A DNA stretch of 64,000 nucleotides, from assembly GCF_026427775.1 (NCBI RefSeq), contig NZ_CP044532.1, positions 2,418,001 to 2,482,000 of the forward strand. Reading direction: 5' to 3'. The notes below the pieces were generated by a model. That model was given only the letters and a program-made list of their open reading frames with translations, made no database searches and had not been told where the DNA came from. Made by a program: the position numbers and the translations under genes. The DNA is from Arthrobacter sp. CDRTa11. Lineage in GTDB: Bacteria; Actinomycetota; Actinomycetes; Actinomycetales; Micrococcaceae. How positions within the stretch are numbered: the stretch's first letter is position 1; every line of letters starts with the position of its first letter. Positions 7,662 to 15,920 of this stretch are shown piece after piece.

Positions 7662-9818
7662 TTAGGCCTTTCCGCGCGGTCTGGCGCGTTCAACCAATTC
7701 GGATGCCCGTGGTCGTGTTCCATGGTGGAACAGCATGCCCTCGGGCAGTCCCTTGATCGTCGCGCTGGAACCGGAGATGTCGATGGTGATCCTGCTGTTG
7801 GCCATGGGGGCGTTGGTGATGTGCAGGTCCCCGTAGGATTCCGGGAGGACAGGATCCATCCAGAGGCCGCCGCGGGCAACGTCGGCGTAGTAGCCCATTA
7901 GGCTTTTGATGAGGAAGATCGGGGTGGTGGCGGCCCAAGCCTGTGGTGAGCATGCAGTCGGGTAGGGTACGGGTTCGTCGAAGTGTTCGCGGCTAAAGCC
8001 GCAAAATAGCTCCGGCAGCCGCCCTTCCGAGTACTCGGCAGCCTCGAACAAAGCTGTGGAGATCCGCTGCGCCTGCTCGACGAAGCCGTAGCGCAGGAGT
8101 CCGGCTGCGATGATGGCATTGTCGTGGGGCCAGACCGATCCGTTGTGGTAGCTGGCGGGGTTGTAGGCGCCCATGTCGCTGGCCAGGGTCCTTACGCCCC
8201 AGCCGCTGAACATCTCCGGGGACATGAGCCGTTCTGCCACCATTGGGGCCTTGTCTTCATCGATGATGCCAAACACGAGGCATTGACCCATGTTGGAAGC
8301 GCACGCATCGACAGGCCGCTTCTTTCCATCTAGGGCGATTGCGTAGTACCCGCGGTCGGGCAACCAGAACTGTTCGTTGAACTGCCTTTTCAACTGTGCC
8401 GCGAGGTCCCGGTACTCCGCTGCCAGGCCTAGGTCCCCAGCGTCATAGGCTATCCAGGAGCGGGCCAGATAGGCGCCGTAGACGTAGGCCTGCACTTCGC
8501 AGAGGGCGATCGGGGGTTCGGCCAGAGTGCCATCGGCAAAGTTGATACCGTCCCAGGAGTCCTTCCAGCCCTGGTTGATGAGCCCCCTGTCGTTAAGGCG
8601 TTCATACTCGACGAAGCCGTCGCCGTCCTTGTCGCCGTAGTTCCGGATCCAGTCGAGCGCCCGGTCAACGTGCGGGAGCAGGGCAGTGAAGGTTTCTGCG
8701 GCGAAGCCCCAGCGGCTCACCTCCCCGAATAGAGCTACGAACAGCGGGGTGGCATCGACGCTGCCGTAATAGGCGGATTTGCCGCCCAACGCCAGCCCGC
8801 TGGAGACATCGAGCCGGACCTCGTGCAGGATCTTGCCCGGCTCCTCTTCGCTCATCTCATCCACGACCTTGCCCTGGCGTTCGGCGAGCGTCTGGATGGT
8901 GCCGAAAGCCAGTGACGGATCCACCGGCAGCGCCATCAGGGACGCCCATAGCGAGTCCCGTCCGAACAGCGCCATGAACCAGGGCGCGCCCGCAGCCACC
9001 ACGACTCGGTCCGGGTGCTTCGGGTCCTCGATGCGAAGGGCTCCCAGGTCATCGTAGCTACGCCGAAGGGTCCGCTCTATGGAGCTGTTGCCCATCTGCA
9101 GGACGGGAATCTTTGATACCCACTCCTGCCGGCGCAGGTCGCGAGGAGATAACTCATCGGCGTCAGGACGTACGAGCGGCGCCACCGGACCGGTCCCGTT
9201 GACAGTGGGCACCGCACTAACGGTGGCGCTCCATTCTCCATGGGGCGGGACAACGGCATGGAACGTCAGGGCTTCGGGTGAGGCGTCAGCGCCGTCGGCA
9301 GACACGAGGACGCCCTTCCGAATGTCCTGCCAAGTGGCCCGGATAGTCAGCCCGTCGCCGTCGGCTGCGCGGGACTCGTCCCAGTGCCGCTGGATGCGCG
9401 CCTCCTTTACCTCGAAGAGGTCCGCGAAATCCGCCTCCACCTTGATGGAAATTAGGCATTTGGCGGGGGCCGTCGAGTAGTTCCGGACGGTGATTCGCTC
9501 TAAGATCCCAGCGCCTACCTCCCGAAGGCGTTCGACGATCAGGGGGCTGTCGGCGTACCCGTCCGAATGGTTTACGCGGCCAGCAATCAGGGCCCGGTAG
9601 GGTTCTTTTGTCTTCGCGACCAGCGGCTCCACGGGCTCACCGTTAATGGTCAAATTCCAGCCGGACAGGATGCGGGTGTCCTCATAGAACACACCGTGCG
9701 GGTATTCCGGATGGATGTCCCCATTCGCTGCAGAGATGCAGAAGGATGAGCCTTCCACCAGTGTGACCGACCCGGGCCCCAAAGGGCCGGCAGCAGTGTC
9801 AGCATTCCATCCAGTCAT
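7662..9818 (-). CDS. Glycogen-debranching-type enzyme (GDE_N + amylo-alpha-1,6-glucosidase-like)
   Basis: A 719-residue cytoplasmic enzyme. The N-terminal beta-rich domain (about 15-270) has VTLVEGSSFCISAANGDIHP and GVFYEDTRILSGW, the hallmark of the bacterial glycogen-debranching N-terminal family. The C-terminal part is an (alpha/alpha)6 barrel with WFMALFGRDSLWASLMAL, DGFVEYER, and NGSVWPHDNAIIAAGLLRYG, as in amylo-alpha-1,6-glucosidase-like glycosidases. I chose the ATG at 9816-9818, which has AAGGAG six bases upstream; the frame stays open to 10013 without a better site. It appears to be a single-gene transcript unrelated to the neighbouring catabolic modules. Whether it acts on glycogen, trehalose-type or plant glycans is unresolved. 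Confidence 0.8.
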   Translation of the reverse strand: MTGWNADTAAGPLGPGSVTLVEGSSFCISAANGDIHPEYPHGVFYEDTRILSGWNLTINGEPVEPLVAKTKEPYRALIAGRVNHSDGYADSPLIVERLREVGAGILERITVRNYSTAPAKCLISIKVEADFADLFEVKEARIQRHWDESRAADGDGLTIRATWQDIRKGVLVSADGADASPEALTFHAVVPPHGEWSATVSAVPTVNGTGPVAPLVRPDADELSPRDLRRQEWVSKIPVLQMGNSSIERTLRRSYDDLGALRIEDPKHPDRVVVAAGAPWFMALFGRDSLWASLMALPVDPSLAFGTIQTLAERQGKVVDEMSEEEPGKILHEVRLDVSSGLALGGKSAYYGSVDATPLFVALFGEVSRWGFAAETFTALLPHVDRALDWIRNYGDKDGDGFVEYERLNDRGLINQGWKDSWDGINFADGTLAEPPIALCEVQAYVYGAYLARSWIAYDAGDLGLAAEYRDLAAQLKRQFNEQFWLPDRGYYAIALDGKKRPVDACASNMGQCLVFGIIDEDKAPMVAERLMSPEMFSGWGVRTLASDMGAYNPASYHNGSVWPHDNAIIAAGLLRYGFVEQAQRISTALFEAAEYSEGRLPELFCGFSREHFDEPVPYPTACSPQAWAATTPIFLIKSLMGYYADVARGGLWMDPVLPESYGDLHITNAPMANSRITIDISGSSATIKGLPEGMLFHHGTRPRASELVERARPRGKA

Positions 9819-10054
9819 CCTGGGCTCCTTCAAAGGACTGACCTCAAGGGCTTCAACACCGGGCGCCGCTCGGATCGCTGTCCACCGCGGATTCCCTACC
9901 CAACGGACGCTACGCCTGTGTGCCACATGAAGCCAGCCCCCGGCAAAGCGCGCATGAGGAGGTGACCGGGGAAGCGGCAACAGCGGCCGTAAGAGCAGGG
10001 GGTGACGAACCACGCTTCAGGCGAATCGATGTCTGATGGGTGGAGAGTACAAAC

Positions 10055-10177
10055 CGCCCGAATGCGGCGGTTCTCTTGGAGTCGGCGGCATGGGTACACG
10101 CGCTGATCGACGGCAACAAGCGTGCGGTCTGGACTCTGATGGGTCCTAATGCTCTGGATCGACGGCTAGCGGCATGA
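10055..10177 (+). pseudogene. Fragment of a Doc/Fic-type toxin
   Basis: An open stretch of 40 codons reads NAAVLLESAAWVHALIDGNK then RAVWTLM before its stop. The segment ALIDGNKRAVW matches the Fic/Doc active-site motif family (HPFxDGNKRTA), and LLESAAWVHA matches the preceding helix. The canonical histidine is present as H in VHAL but shifted, and both ends of the gene are missing. No antitoxin partner is recognisable. I read it as a remnant of a death-on-curing toxin gene from a past mobile element. Confidence 0.5.
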
Positions 10178-10284
10178 CTTCAGCAGTGAGGAAGCATTCA
10201 ATCTCGTCGTTAGCGACCCATCTCGTCACACGAGTAGTGCAAGTGGCAGCTAATTGGAACTGCTTCGAAGTGGTCGATATTTGG

Positions 10285-10303
10285 GTGTGGACAATGTCCA
10301 CAC
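10285..10303. repeat. 19-base palindrome GTGTGGAC-AAT-GTCCACAC
   Basis: Arms of eight or more bases are perfectly complementary around a short centre. It has the same architecture as GTGTTGAC-GGT-GTCAACAC at 10767-10785. Both resemble TetR-type operators, but no regulator gene is adjacent. Confidence 0.5.
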
Positions 10304-10393
10304 TTTTCGCTTCGGACTGGGCTGTACATCGGCCGGACTGGCCCGGATTGCTTATGTTTTCGGGAGTTCCCAGTGTTTGCAGGGCCTGGAATG

Positions 10394-10416
10394 CGGTTCG
10401 AGTCCCACCTCGGGCA
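10394..10416 (+). other. tRNA 3'-end fragment (Leu-like), candidate attachment site
   Basis: CGGTTCGAGTCCCACCTCGG followed by GCA is the T-loop core GTTCGAGTC plus the 3' acceptor strand CTCGGGC and discriminator A. It would pair with a GCCCGAG 5' acceptor strand, as in actinobacterial tRNA-Leu. No anticodon or D arm precedes it, and the 5' T-stem strand does not pair, so this is only a fragment. Such 3' ends are commonly left by integrases that use tRNA genes as attachment sites. Confidence 0.5.
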
Positions 10417-10422
10417 CAAGAG

Positions 10423-10442
10423 ATTCCCTCGTCCGAGGGGAT
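10423..10442 (+). terminator. Hairpin after the tRNA fragment
   Basis: ATTCCCTCG and CGAGGGGAT pair over nine positions (one U-G wobble) around a two-base loop and are followed by TTTTGCTTT. This is the usual tRNA-gene terminator geometry and supports that the fragment came with its downstream flank. Confidence 0.55.
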
Positions 10443-10766
10443 TTTGCTTTAACGTGTGTACAAGCTTGTGATGGCGTCCCTCTGACGCTATTGCGCGGGC
10501 TGTTGCCTGGCTGCCGCGGGGCCTATTCAGGTGTGTGGGTGGCGGGTTAGGGTCCTGGCTGGTGGGCCTTCCGCCTGCTGGGCTGTGGGGGACTCGTCCT
10601 CTTCTCTGGTTTGTTCTGATGGCCGTGGTTGGCAATCACTCATTCATGGCTAAGGTTTCTGTTGACGACATGACCAAGGGGAACGTTCATCCGGGTTTTC
10701 CATCCATTCGCTGTTTCCTGCGGGCCCGGGAGGGTGGCTGGCGGCGAGTTTATCCGGCCAACGGGG

Positions 10767-10785
10767 GTGTTGACGGTGTCAACAC
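10767..10785. repeat. 19-base palindrome GTGTTGAC-GGT-GTCAACAC
   Basis: Eight-base perfect arms around a three-base centre; partner of the palindrome at 10285-10303 (consensus GTGTKGAC-N3-GTCMACAC). Likely a regulator-binding site, or a relic of one. Confidence 0.5.
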
Positions 10786-10817
10786 CGTGTCATCACCCCT
10801 ATCAGCGGGGCCGCCGG

Positions 10818-11125
10818 TAGGCCTGCGCGCCGGTGAATCGGAGTGCTCGGAAGCGTTTGATTGTCCCGGGTGCCGGCAGCGTCGCGCCCTTCAAAAACCA
10901 TGACAAGTCGGCGGCCGGAAGCCTTGAGCGATTTCTGCAGCTTCAGCAGCTCGATCTGCGGCAGGCGCTTTTCCATTTCGTAATGGTTCCGCGTCATTCT
11001 TGTCGTGTAGGGGTAGCCTTCCCGCCAGGTGTCGACCGGTGTGCCGTCCGGCGAGATGAGAAGGGGTCTTCGTCATCTTCGTCGGGAACAGTAAAGCCGT
11101 GGCGGGACAGATCGAAAACGTTCAC
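10818..11125 (-). pseudogene. Polyphosphate kinase 2 (PPK2) gene remnant
   Basis: From a GTG at 11123-11125 the sequence reads VNVFDLSRHGFTVPDEDDED, then after a one-base loss near 11058-11064 the frame shifts and continues TPVDTWREGYPYTTRMTRNH, EMEKRLPQIELLKLQKSLKA and VMVFEGRDAAG. This is the N-terminal part of PPK2, which transfers phosphate between polyphosphate and nucleotides. The Walker A GKGG codons are damaged around 10859-10877, although the following ACAATCAAACGCTTC still encodes the expected TIKRF. Homology fades near 10820, and the remaining two thirds of a PPK2 gene are absent. The gene is clearly dead. Confidence 0.8.
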
Positions 11126-11180
11126 GCCGAGGCCCTATCCGGGGGCAGTGAACGGCTGATGAACGCCGGCAGAAGTACCA

Positions 11181-11609
11181 CTACGAGCGCCGATCAAGGA
11201 GTTCTGCGCGTTTTCTGACTGCAGCGACGTAGGAATACAGGTCCTGCCGGGAGACCGGAATGGCGCTGCTGGCGAACCTGAGCAGGGGCCCACCGAATTC
11301 GTCCTTGACCCGGAGGTGCGTCAGCTCCGCGTGTGGCGAGAGGCTGTACGTGCGGGTCCACGTCAGCAGACCAAGAAGCAGGCCTGTCTTCCAGATCATG
11401 ATCTGGCCCGGCATTTGCTGCACGCGCGTGTGGAAGGTCCGGCGGTCACCGCCGGTGGTTCTGATCCGGATCAGGGCGCCGTTGCGTACCTCGCCGTCGA
11501 TCCATATGATTCCTGATTCCCAGACGGTGAAATTGCCGGCATCCGTGATGATGTCCCACACCGTTGATGAGCGGGCATTGATGGGCTCTTCGGACTCAAA
11601 CGACTGCAT
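11181..11609 (-). CDS. SRPBCC (START/polyketide cyclase-like) family protein
   Basis: A 142-residue protein with a helix-grip fold pattern: VWDIITDAGNFTVWESGI near the start, WIDGEVRNGALIRIRTT, then paired strands (QIMIWKTGLLLGLLTWTRTY) and a C-terminal amphipathic helix. SRPBCC proteins bind hydrophobic ligands; few in this subgroup have a known function. It lies 77 bases downstream of the YbdK-like ligase gene on the same strand and may be co-transcribed. No catalytic residues can be assigned. Confidence 0.7.
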   Translation of the reverse strand: MQSFESEEPINARSSTVWDIITDAGNFTVWESGIIWIDGEVRNGALIRIRTTGGDRRTFHTRVQQMPGQIMIWKTGLLLGLLTWTRTYSLSPHAELTHLRVKDEFGGPLLRFASSAIPVSRQDLYSYVAAVRKRAELLDRRS

Positions 11610-11686
11610 CAGCCAAGGGTAGCCAGCCGTGATCCTGAACGGGCCGGCGCTAACCCAGAATTCACCCCGAGTTCGCTTTGGGACGG

Positions 11687-12826
11687 TCAGCCCAAAACAG
11701 AGACAAGGTCCGGAAAGTGCCCCGCCAACTCCTGGTGGGTGCCGTCAATGGCGTCAGAAACCACGTCAGCCAATCTATCGCCGCGTGTTAGTGCCTGCCG
11801 CTGGCGGGTGGCACCTGTGCCCTGACTGGAAATCCTTGCCAGCGACTCTGCAACAAAGCCGGCGTCCCCGGCGTCGTCCAAGGCGTCCCGGACATGGTTG
11901 AGGAACGCTGCGACGACGGTTCCTGCGGTGTCCGGGCGGTGTGTCATGGGGTGGAGCAGGTCCGCGTGCACTCCGTACCGGCTGGCCCGCCAGGCCGCCT
12001 GGCGCAGAATTACTGCGGGGACACGACCCGGGTGCAGGCCAGACTCCCACTCCCGGGCCGCTGTATCAACCAGGGCCCGGACCAAGGCTGCGACAAGGAC
12101 CGCGTCCCGGGAGTCAACGCAAACGTCGGCCACGCGGACCTCTACTGTGGGGTGATTGACGGAGAGGCGCGCATCAAAATCCGGACTCTTAACGACGCCG
12201 GTGCCGGCAAGGTCCGTCACCAGCGCATGGTAGGCCCGGGCAGATCCGAAGACTTCTGTGGGCCCTGCCGAGGACCACCGGTTCCATGCCTGGGTCCGGA
12301 AGCTGGCGTATCCGCTGTCTGCGCCGTTCCAGAACGGTGAATTGGAGCTCAACGCAGTGAGTATCGGAAGCCATGACCGGATCCGGTCAAGGACCGCGAC
12401 CCCTTCCTCGTCGGAGTCGACGGAAACGTGGACATGCATTCCGCAGGTCAGTTGCTCCCGGGCCGTGAGGGCAAATTTTTCCTGCAGGGAGTCGTAGCGC
12501 TCCGTGCGGGTCGGGCAGGGCGTCACGGCCAGCGGCGAGGTGCCCAGTGCCGCGACTCTTGCGCCCGCCATCCGGGCCAATGAATCGGCGTAGGTCCGGC
12601 CAGCCCGGATCTCAGCGGCCAGTGCCGCCAGGCTGCTGTGCGGGCGGGTGATGACTTCGAGCTGTTCCTGCTGGAGCTCCCCGGACAGCGTTGGCAGGCG
12701 CAAAGCGTCGCGGTCGACCTGAACGCCCGGATCGTGCAGACGCAATAGTTCCCCGGCCAACGGCAGGGGAACACCGCTGTCGGGGTTCACGATCAGGAAT
12801 TCTTCTTCGACACCAAAAGTACGCAT
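11687..12826 (-). CDS. Carboxylate-amine ligase / glutamate-cysteine ligase family, YbdK type
   Basis: A 379-residue ATP-grasp-like ligase of the GCS2 family. It begins RTFGVEEEFLIVNPDSG, carries LTCGMHVHVSVDSDEEG (the family HVHV signature near 130) and TVEVRVADVCVDSRDA near 235. Relatives form an amide bond between glutamate (or another carboxylate) and an amine; EgtA and YbdK are examples. The length fits YbdK-type proteins. It is followed on the same strand by an SRPBCC gene. There is no mycothiol or ergothioneine gene nearby, so the biological substrate is open. Confidence 0.82.
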   Translation of the reverse strand: MRTFGVEEEFLIVNPDSGVPLPLAGELLRLHDPGVQVDRDALRLPTLSGELQQEQLEVITRPHSSLAALAAEIRAGRTYADSLARMAGARVAALGTSPLAVTPCPTRTERYDSLQEKFALTAREQLTCGMHVHVSVDSDEEGVAVLDRIRSWLPILTALSSNSPFWNGADSGYASFRTQAWNRWSSAGPTEVFGSARAYHALVTDLAGTGVVKSPDFDARLSVNHPTVEVRVADVCVDSRDAVLVAALVRALVDTAAREWESGLHPGRVPAVILRQAAWRASRYGVHADLLHPMTHRPDTAGTVVAAFLNHVRDALDDAGDAGFVAESLARISSQGTGATRQRQALTRGDRLADVVSDAIDGTHQELAGHFPDLVSVLG

Positions 12827-13383
12827 CGGCCAAGTGTGGGGGACGAAAGCGAACGCAAAGCGCTAAAGGCTTGTCCTGCCTGCCCTCGGAGATGACATAC
12901 AAGTGGCCGGGAGGGGTGGCGGGCCGAGTCTCTGATCCGCGGAACCGGATCCGGGCCGTAGCCCAAATATGGGGTGTTGGCTCTCCTGATGGACATGGAC
13001 ATGATGGGATTCGGCGCGGACCAAGGGTGGCCGGCCGGCCGGTCCGCTGGTGCTGGGAGTCCGCTGGCAGCCGGCGGGGCAACTGATCGGCACGGCCGCC
13101 AACCTGGCAATGAGTCTAGACCGGTACCTGATCCGTTCTGCGTCGATCCAGCGAGCTACCTGACCGAGTGGGGCCCGCAGGGCTCCCGGACTTAAGACTC
13201 TCTGGACCCGGCAGCCGATGATGAGTCGCCGATCCCGCCGGGGACGTTCAGCACCGGCTCGATCGAAGAGCCATGGTGGTTGCCTCATGAAGTTGAGGCT
13301 TCGCACTTCCAAGCCCTGAGAAACGTCGACCTCAGCAACTCCAAGTGGAGATCAGTTCAAAACTTTGAATTGCGCAAGCAAAA
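12827..13383. other. Intergenic stretch with no supported gene
   Basis: Open frames here overlap each other in several frames and lack ribosome binding sites. A short stretch near 13240-13390 (+ strand) reads STGSIEEPWWLPHEVEASHF, which looks protein-like, but I could not assign it and no start is evident. It may be decayed coding sequence. The importer operon promoter begins at its right edge. Confidence 0.35.
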
Positions 13384-13405
13384 CCTGTAGGTTTTCCTAT
13401 ACGAT
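13384..13405. promoter_or_regulatory. Tandem CCTATA-type operator upstream of the ABC importer operon
   Basis: Two elements CCTGTAGG and CCTATACG start 12 bases apart. The same 12-base tandem spacing recurs at 18472, 24427 and 25646, at every promoter region in this module, which fits binding by the GntR regulator at 23654-24343. It lies about 70 bases before the ATG at 13476. Confidence 0.55.
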
Positions 13406-13475
13406 ATGAGATAGCATGATTTACATCACAGAGACGTGACCGAGAGGGGGCGTCCAAACCCAGGAAGGACCTGAA

Positions 13476-14435
13476 ATGGCCATCAGCGACAAGACCGAGA
13501 ACGACTCCGAGACTGCATCTGCAACTTCGAGCAACGAACATCCTGGCCGCCGGGGGCTGATCGCCGGCGCAGCGGCTGGCGCGGCAGTCTTTGGACTTAC
13601 CCGGCTCATCCCGGGAGCCGACGGGGGAGCGGGGGCCACCGGCGCAGGCTCGCCCACCGACAAGGAACCCTTGGTTGACAAGTGGCGGCGGACCAAAGAG
13701 GCAAACCTGGGCTGGGAATTCTCTACTCCGCTGATGCAGTTCCGCAACTCCGCCGGTGAACCGGACGGTTTCAGTGTGGAGATGGTCAAGATGATGATGG
13801 CGGATCTGGATAAAGACATAAAGATCAACTTCACGGAAATGCCCTTCGCGCAGCTTGTACCCGCGCTGGTGTCGGGCAAGGTTGAAATGCTCGAACCCGT
13901 CACGAATCTGCCCGCCCGGGCCAATGAGGGCCTGTTCGCTGACATCCCCGCGAACTACGCACCGATCTACGCGCTGCGTAAGCCCGGGAGCACTATCGAA
14001 ACGGATGAGGCTCTGAACGATCCCGCCGTGAAGATCGCCGTGATCCAGGGATCCTCCCAGGCATCAATTGGCGCCCAGCGCTATCCGAAGGCCACGTTCG
14101 TTGCTCTGGCTGACGCGACGGTGGCGATCGCAGAGGTCGCGTCGGGACGGGCTGACATCACACTGGCATCGATCTTCAATGTCATGAATGGGCTCCGAAA
14201 CAACCCGGGCCTGACCGTCCTGCCGGGCGAGCCCCTTTATGTGGACGTTAACACTTTCCTGTTGCCTCATGGTGACTACAAGTCACACATCTGGATTTCG
14301 AACTGGCTGCGGCATCATGCCGGACGCGGAACGATCGCTGCGCTTTGGAACAAATGGGTTGGCGACGCGCTTCGGAGTGAGTTCAAGCTCCCGGTCGTGA
14401 CCGTCGGCCCAGGCGGCGGCCTCATACAGGTCTAA
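13476..14435 (+). CDS. Amino-acid-type ABC transporter substrate-binding protein with Tat-like signal
   Basis: A 319-residue family 3 extracellular solute-binding protein. Residues 24-42 carry twin arginines followed by a hydrophobic run (GRRGLIAGAAAGAAVFGL), a Tat-like signal with an unusually long, acidic N-terminal leader. The mature part shows the family pattern: LGWEFSTPLMQFRNSAGEPD, SVEMVKMMMADLD, PFAQLVPALVSGKVEMLEPV, and VAEVASGRADIT. It delivers a polar ligand to the two permeases downstream. It has GGACCTGAAATG-type upstream spacing and a tandem CCTATA operator. The ligand is probably an amino acid or a small nitrogenous acid. Confidence 0.82.
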   Translation: MAISDKTENDSETASATSSNEHPGRRGLIAGAAAGAAVFGLTRLIPGADGGAGATGAGSPTDKEPLVDKWRRTKEANLGWEFSTPLMQFRNSAGEPDGFSVEMVKMMMADLDKDIKINFTEMPFAQLVPALVSGKVEMLEPVTNLPARANEGLFADIPANYAPIYALRKPGSTIETDEALNDPAVKIAVIQGSSQASIGAQRYPKATFVALADATVAIAEVASGRADITLASIFNVMNGLRNNPGLTVLPGEPLYVDVNTFLLPHGDYKSHIWISNWLRHHAGRGTIAALWNKWVGDALRSEFKLPVVTVGPGGGLIQV

Positions 14436-14471
14436 CCCCACGCTGGCCGCCCAATACCCACCTAGGAAACG

Positions 14472-15128
14472 ATGCCTGATATGAATTGGGGCGCAGTCCT
14501 CAGCCGGTATGACCTCTTCCTTGCGGGAGCCGCGGTGGACATCTACATCGCGCTGGCAAGCTTCGCCCTCACGGTCGTCATTGGGCTTTGCTTGGCCTCG
14601 ATGTCTCGCGGAAACGGGTTTTCCCGGACCGTTTCGTACATTCTTGTCCAGATCATTCGCGGAGCGCCGCTGTACGTCCTGCTGCTGTGGGTCTACTTCG
14701 GCGTGTCTCAGGTCATCGGAATCAACATCCCACCCATAGCCGCCGTGATCATCGCCCTCGGCATAGCAACCTCCGGGGTAACCGCCGAGGTCTTCCGGTC
14801 CTCGTTCCTTGCCCTCGACAAGGGACAGGCGCTGGCAGCAAAGTCCTTTGGCATGACACGGTGGCAGGCCTACACATCCGTACTCTTCCCCCAGGCGATC
14901 CGCATCGCTTTGCCCCAGTTGGGAAACGTTTTCGTGATGCAGCTCAAAGGGGCCACTTACGCTGCCGTAATCGGTGTCGCCGAGGCCGTCTTCGTGGCCC
15001 AGGAAATCTCCACGAGCCTGTTCCTGCCGTTCGAAGCCTATGGAGCACTGGCAATAGTTCTGGTCCTGATGGCTTTCGCAGCCTCCTTCGCCTTCAACCT
15101 CGCTGAAAGGAGGCTAAAGATCAAATGA
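14472..15128 (+). CDS. Amino-acid-type ABC transporter permease (HisM/GlnP type)
   Basis: A 218-residue membrane protein with about five transmembrane helices (first around 12-40). The cytoplasmic EAA loop is visible near 125-145 as LAAKSFGMTRWQAYTSVLFP. The upstream part VQIIRGAPLYVLLLWVYFG matches HisM/GlnP-type permeases. The downstream permease gene starts inside its stop codon (ATGA at 15125-15128), so the two are probably translated together as a heterodimer. Confidence 0.85.
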   Translation: MPDMNWGAVLSRYDLFLAGAAVDIYIALASFALTVVIGLCLASMSRGNGFSRTVSYILVQIIRGAPLYVLLLWVYFGVSQVIGINIPPIAAVIIALGIATSGVTAEVFRSSFLALDKGQALAAKSFGMTRWQAYTSVLFPQAIRIALPQLGNVFVMQLKGATYAAVIGVAEAVFVAQEISTSLFLPFEAYGALAIVLVLMAFAASFAFNLAERRLKIK

Positions 15129-15802
15129 TCGACTGGTTCGAGAAGCTATGGTCCACCTGGGGTCCCGTCCTGGGCTCTACGGGTGCAATTTCTGAGGGCA
15201 TTTACATCACTCTCGCAGTGTCTTTCGCATCCTTCGGCCTTGCTTGTGTCGGTGGCCTGGTTTTGACTCTGATGCGTTTGAGCGGGCTGAAGTGGCTCGA
15301 AAGGACGGCATTCACTCTGACACAAGTCTTCAGATCGCTGTCCGCCTATGTCTACGTCCTCTTCATCTACTTCGCACTGCCTGCCATCATAGGCGTCCCC
15401 ATTCCACCGATCGTCGCAGGTATCATCGGCCTCACTATCCTCAATAGCGCTTACATCGCCGAAATCCTCCGATCAGCGCTTTCCAGCGTCGGAAGCGGGC
15501 AGCGGGAGGCTGCGGCCGTCCTGGGAATGTCCACTGGCCGCACCTATACGGACATCATCCTGCCGCAGGGAATCCGCGTGGCCATCCCGTCTTTGGTGAG
15601 CCAGCTGACCATCATCCTGAAGGATTCTTCCATCATTGGCGTCATTGGTGTCGCCGACATCATGTACAGGGCCAGCCACACGGCGGCGTTGACCTTCCAG
15701 TACTTCGAGTACTACACGCTTGTCGGACTCATGTATGTGGTGGTCGTGTTCATCCTGACCACCTTCAGCTCCTGGGTCGAGAGAAAGCTGCGCATTCCAT
15801 GA
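15125..15802 (+). CDS. Amino-acid-type ABC transporter permease, second subunit
   Basis: A 225-residue permease with the same layout: N-terminal hydrophobic helix, LTQVFRSLSAYVYVLFIYFA, and an EAA loop REAAAVLGMSTGRTYTDIIL near 125-145 with DIILPQGIRVAIPSL. It overlaps the previous permease by four bases and probably pairs with it. After a 118-base gap comes an SDR gene, so the operon continues into enzymes. Confidence 0.85.
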   Translation: MIDWFEKLWSTWGPVLGSTGAISEGIYITLAVSFASFGLACVGGLVLTLMRLSGLKWLERTAFTLTQVFRSLSAYVYVLFIYFALPAIIGVPIPPIVAGIIGLTILNSAYIAEILRSALSSVGSGQREAAAVLGMSTGRTYTDIILPQGIRVAIPSLVSQLTIILKDSSIIGVIGVADIMYRASHTAALTFQYFEYYTLVGLMYVVVVFILTTFSSWVERKLRIP

Positions 15803-15920
15803 TGCCGCGCTCTCACGTGCCCGAGCCCGCTGACCCCTGTCCTCCAAAGCGCGCTGGGATAGCCAGCCCCCTCGATCCTGTTGGCCTCCTAAACGACACC
15901 TACCAAATCGAAAGGTTCTC

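Larger units (their letters stand above)
10178..10817. other. Gene-poor scar region with palindromes and a tRNA fragment
   Basis: No frame here has convincing coding character. The stretch holds two related 19-base palindromes (10285-10303 and 10767-10785), a tRNA 3'-end fragment with a hairpin (10394-10442), the perfect palindrome ACAAGCTTGT (10460-10469) and otherwise unassigned sequence. With the flanking Doc and PPK2 remnants it looks like an insertion/deletion scar. Confidence 0.5.

Noticed and set aside
10535..10903. A 122-codon frame in the scar zone
   Set aside because: No ribosome binding site and no recognisable domain; it crosses the PPK2 remnant on the other strand.
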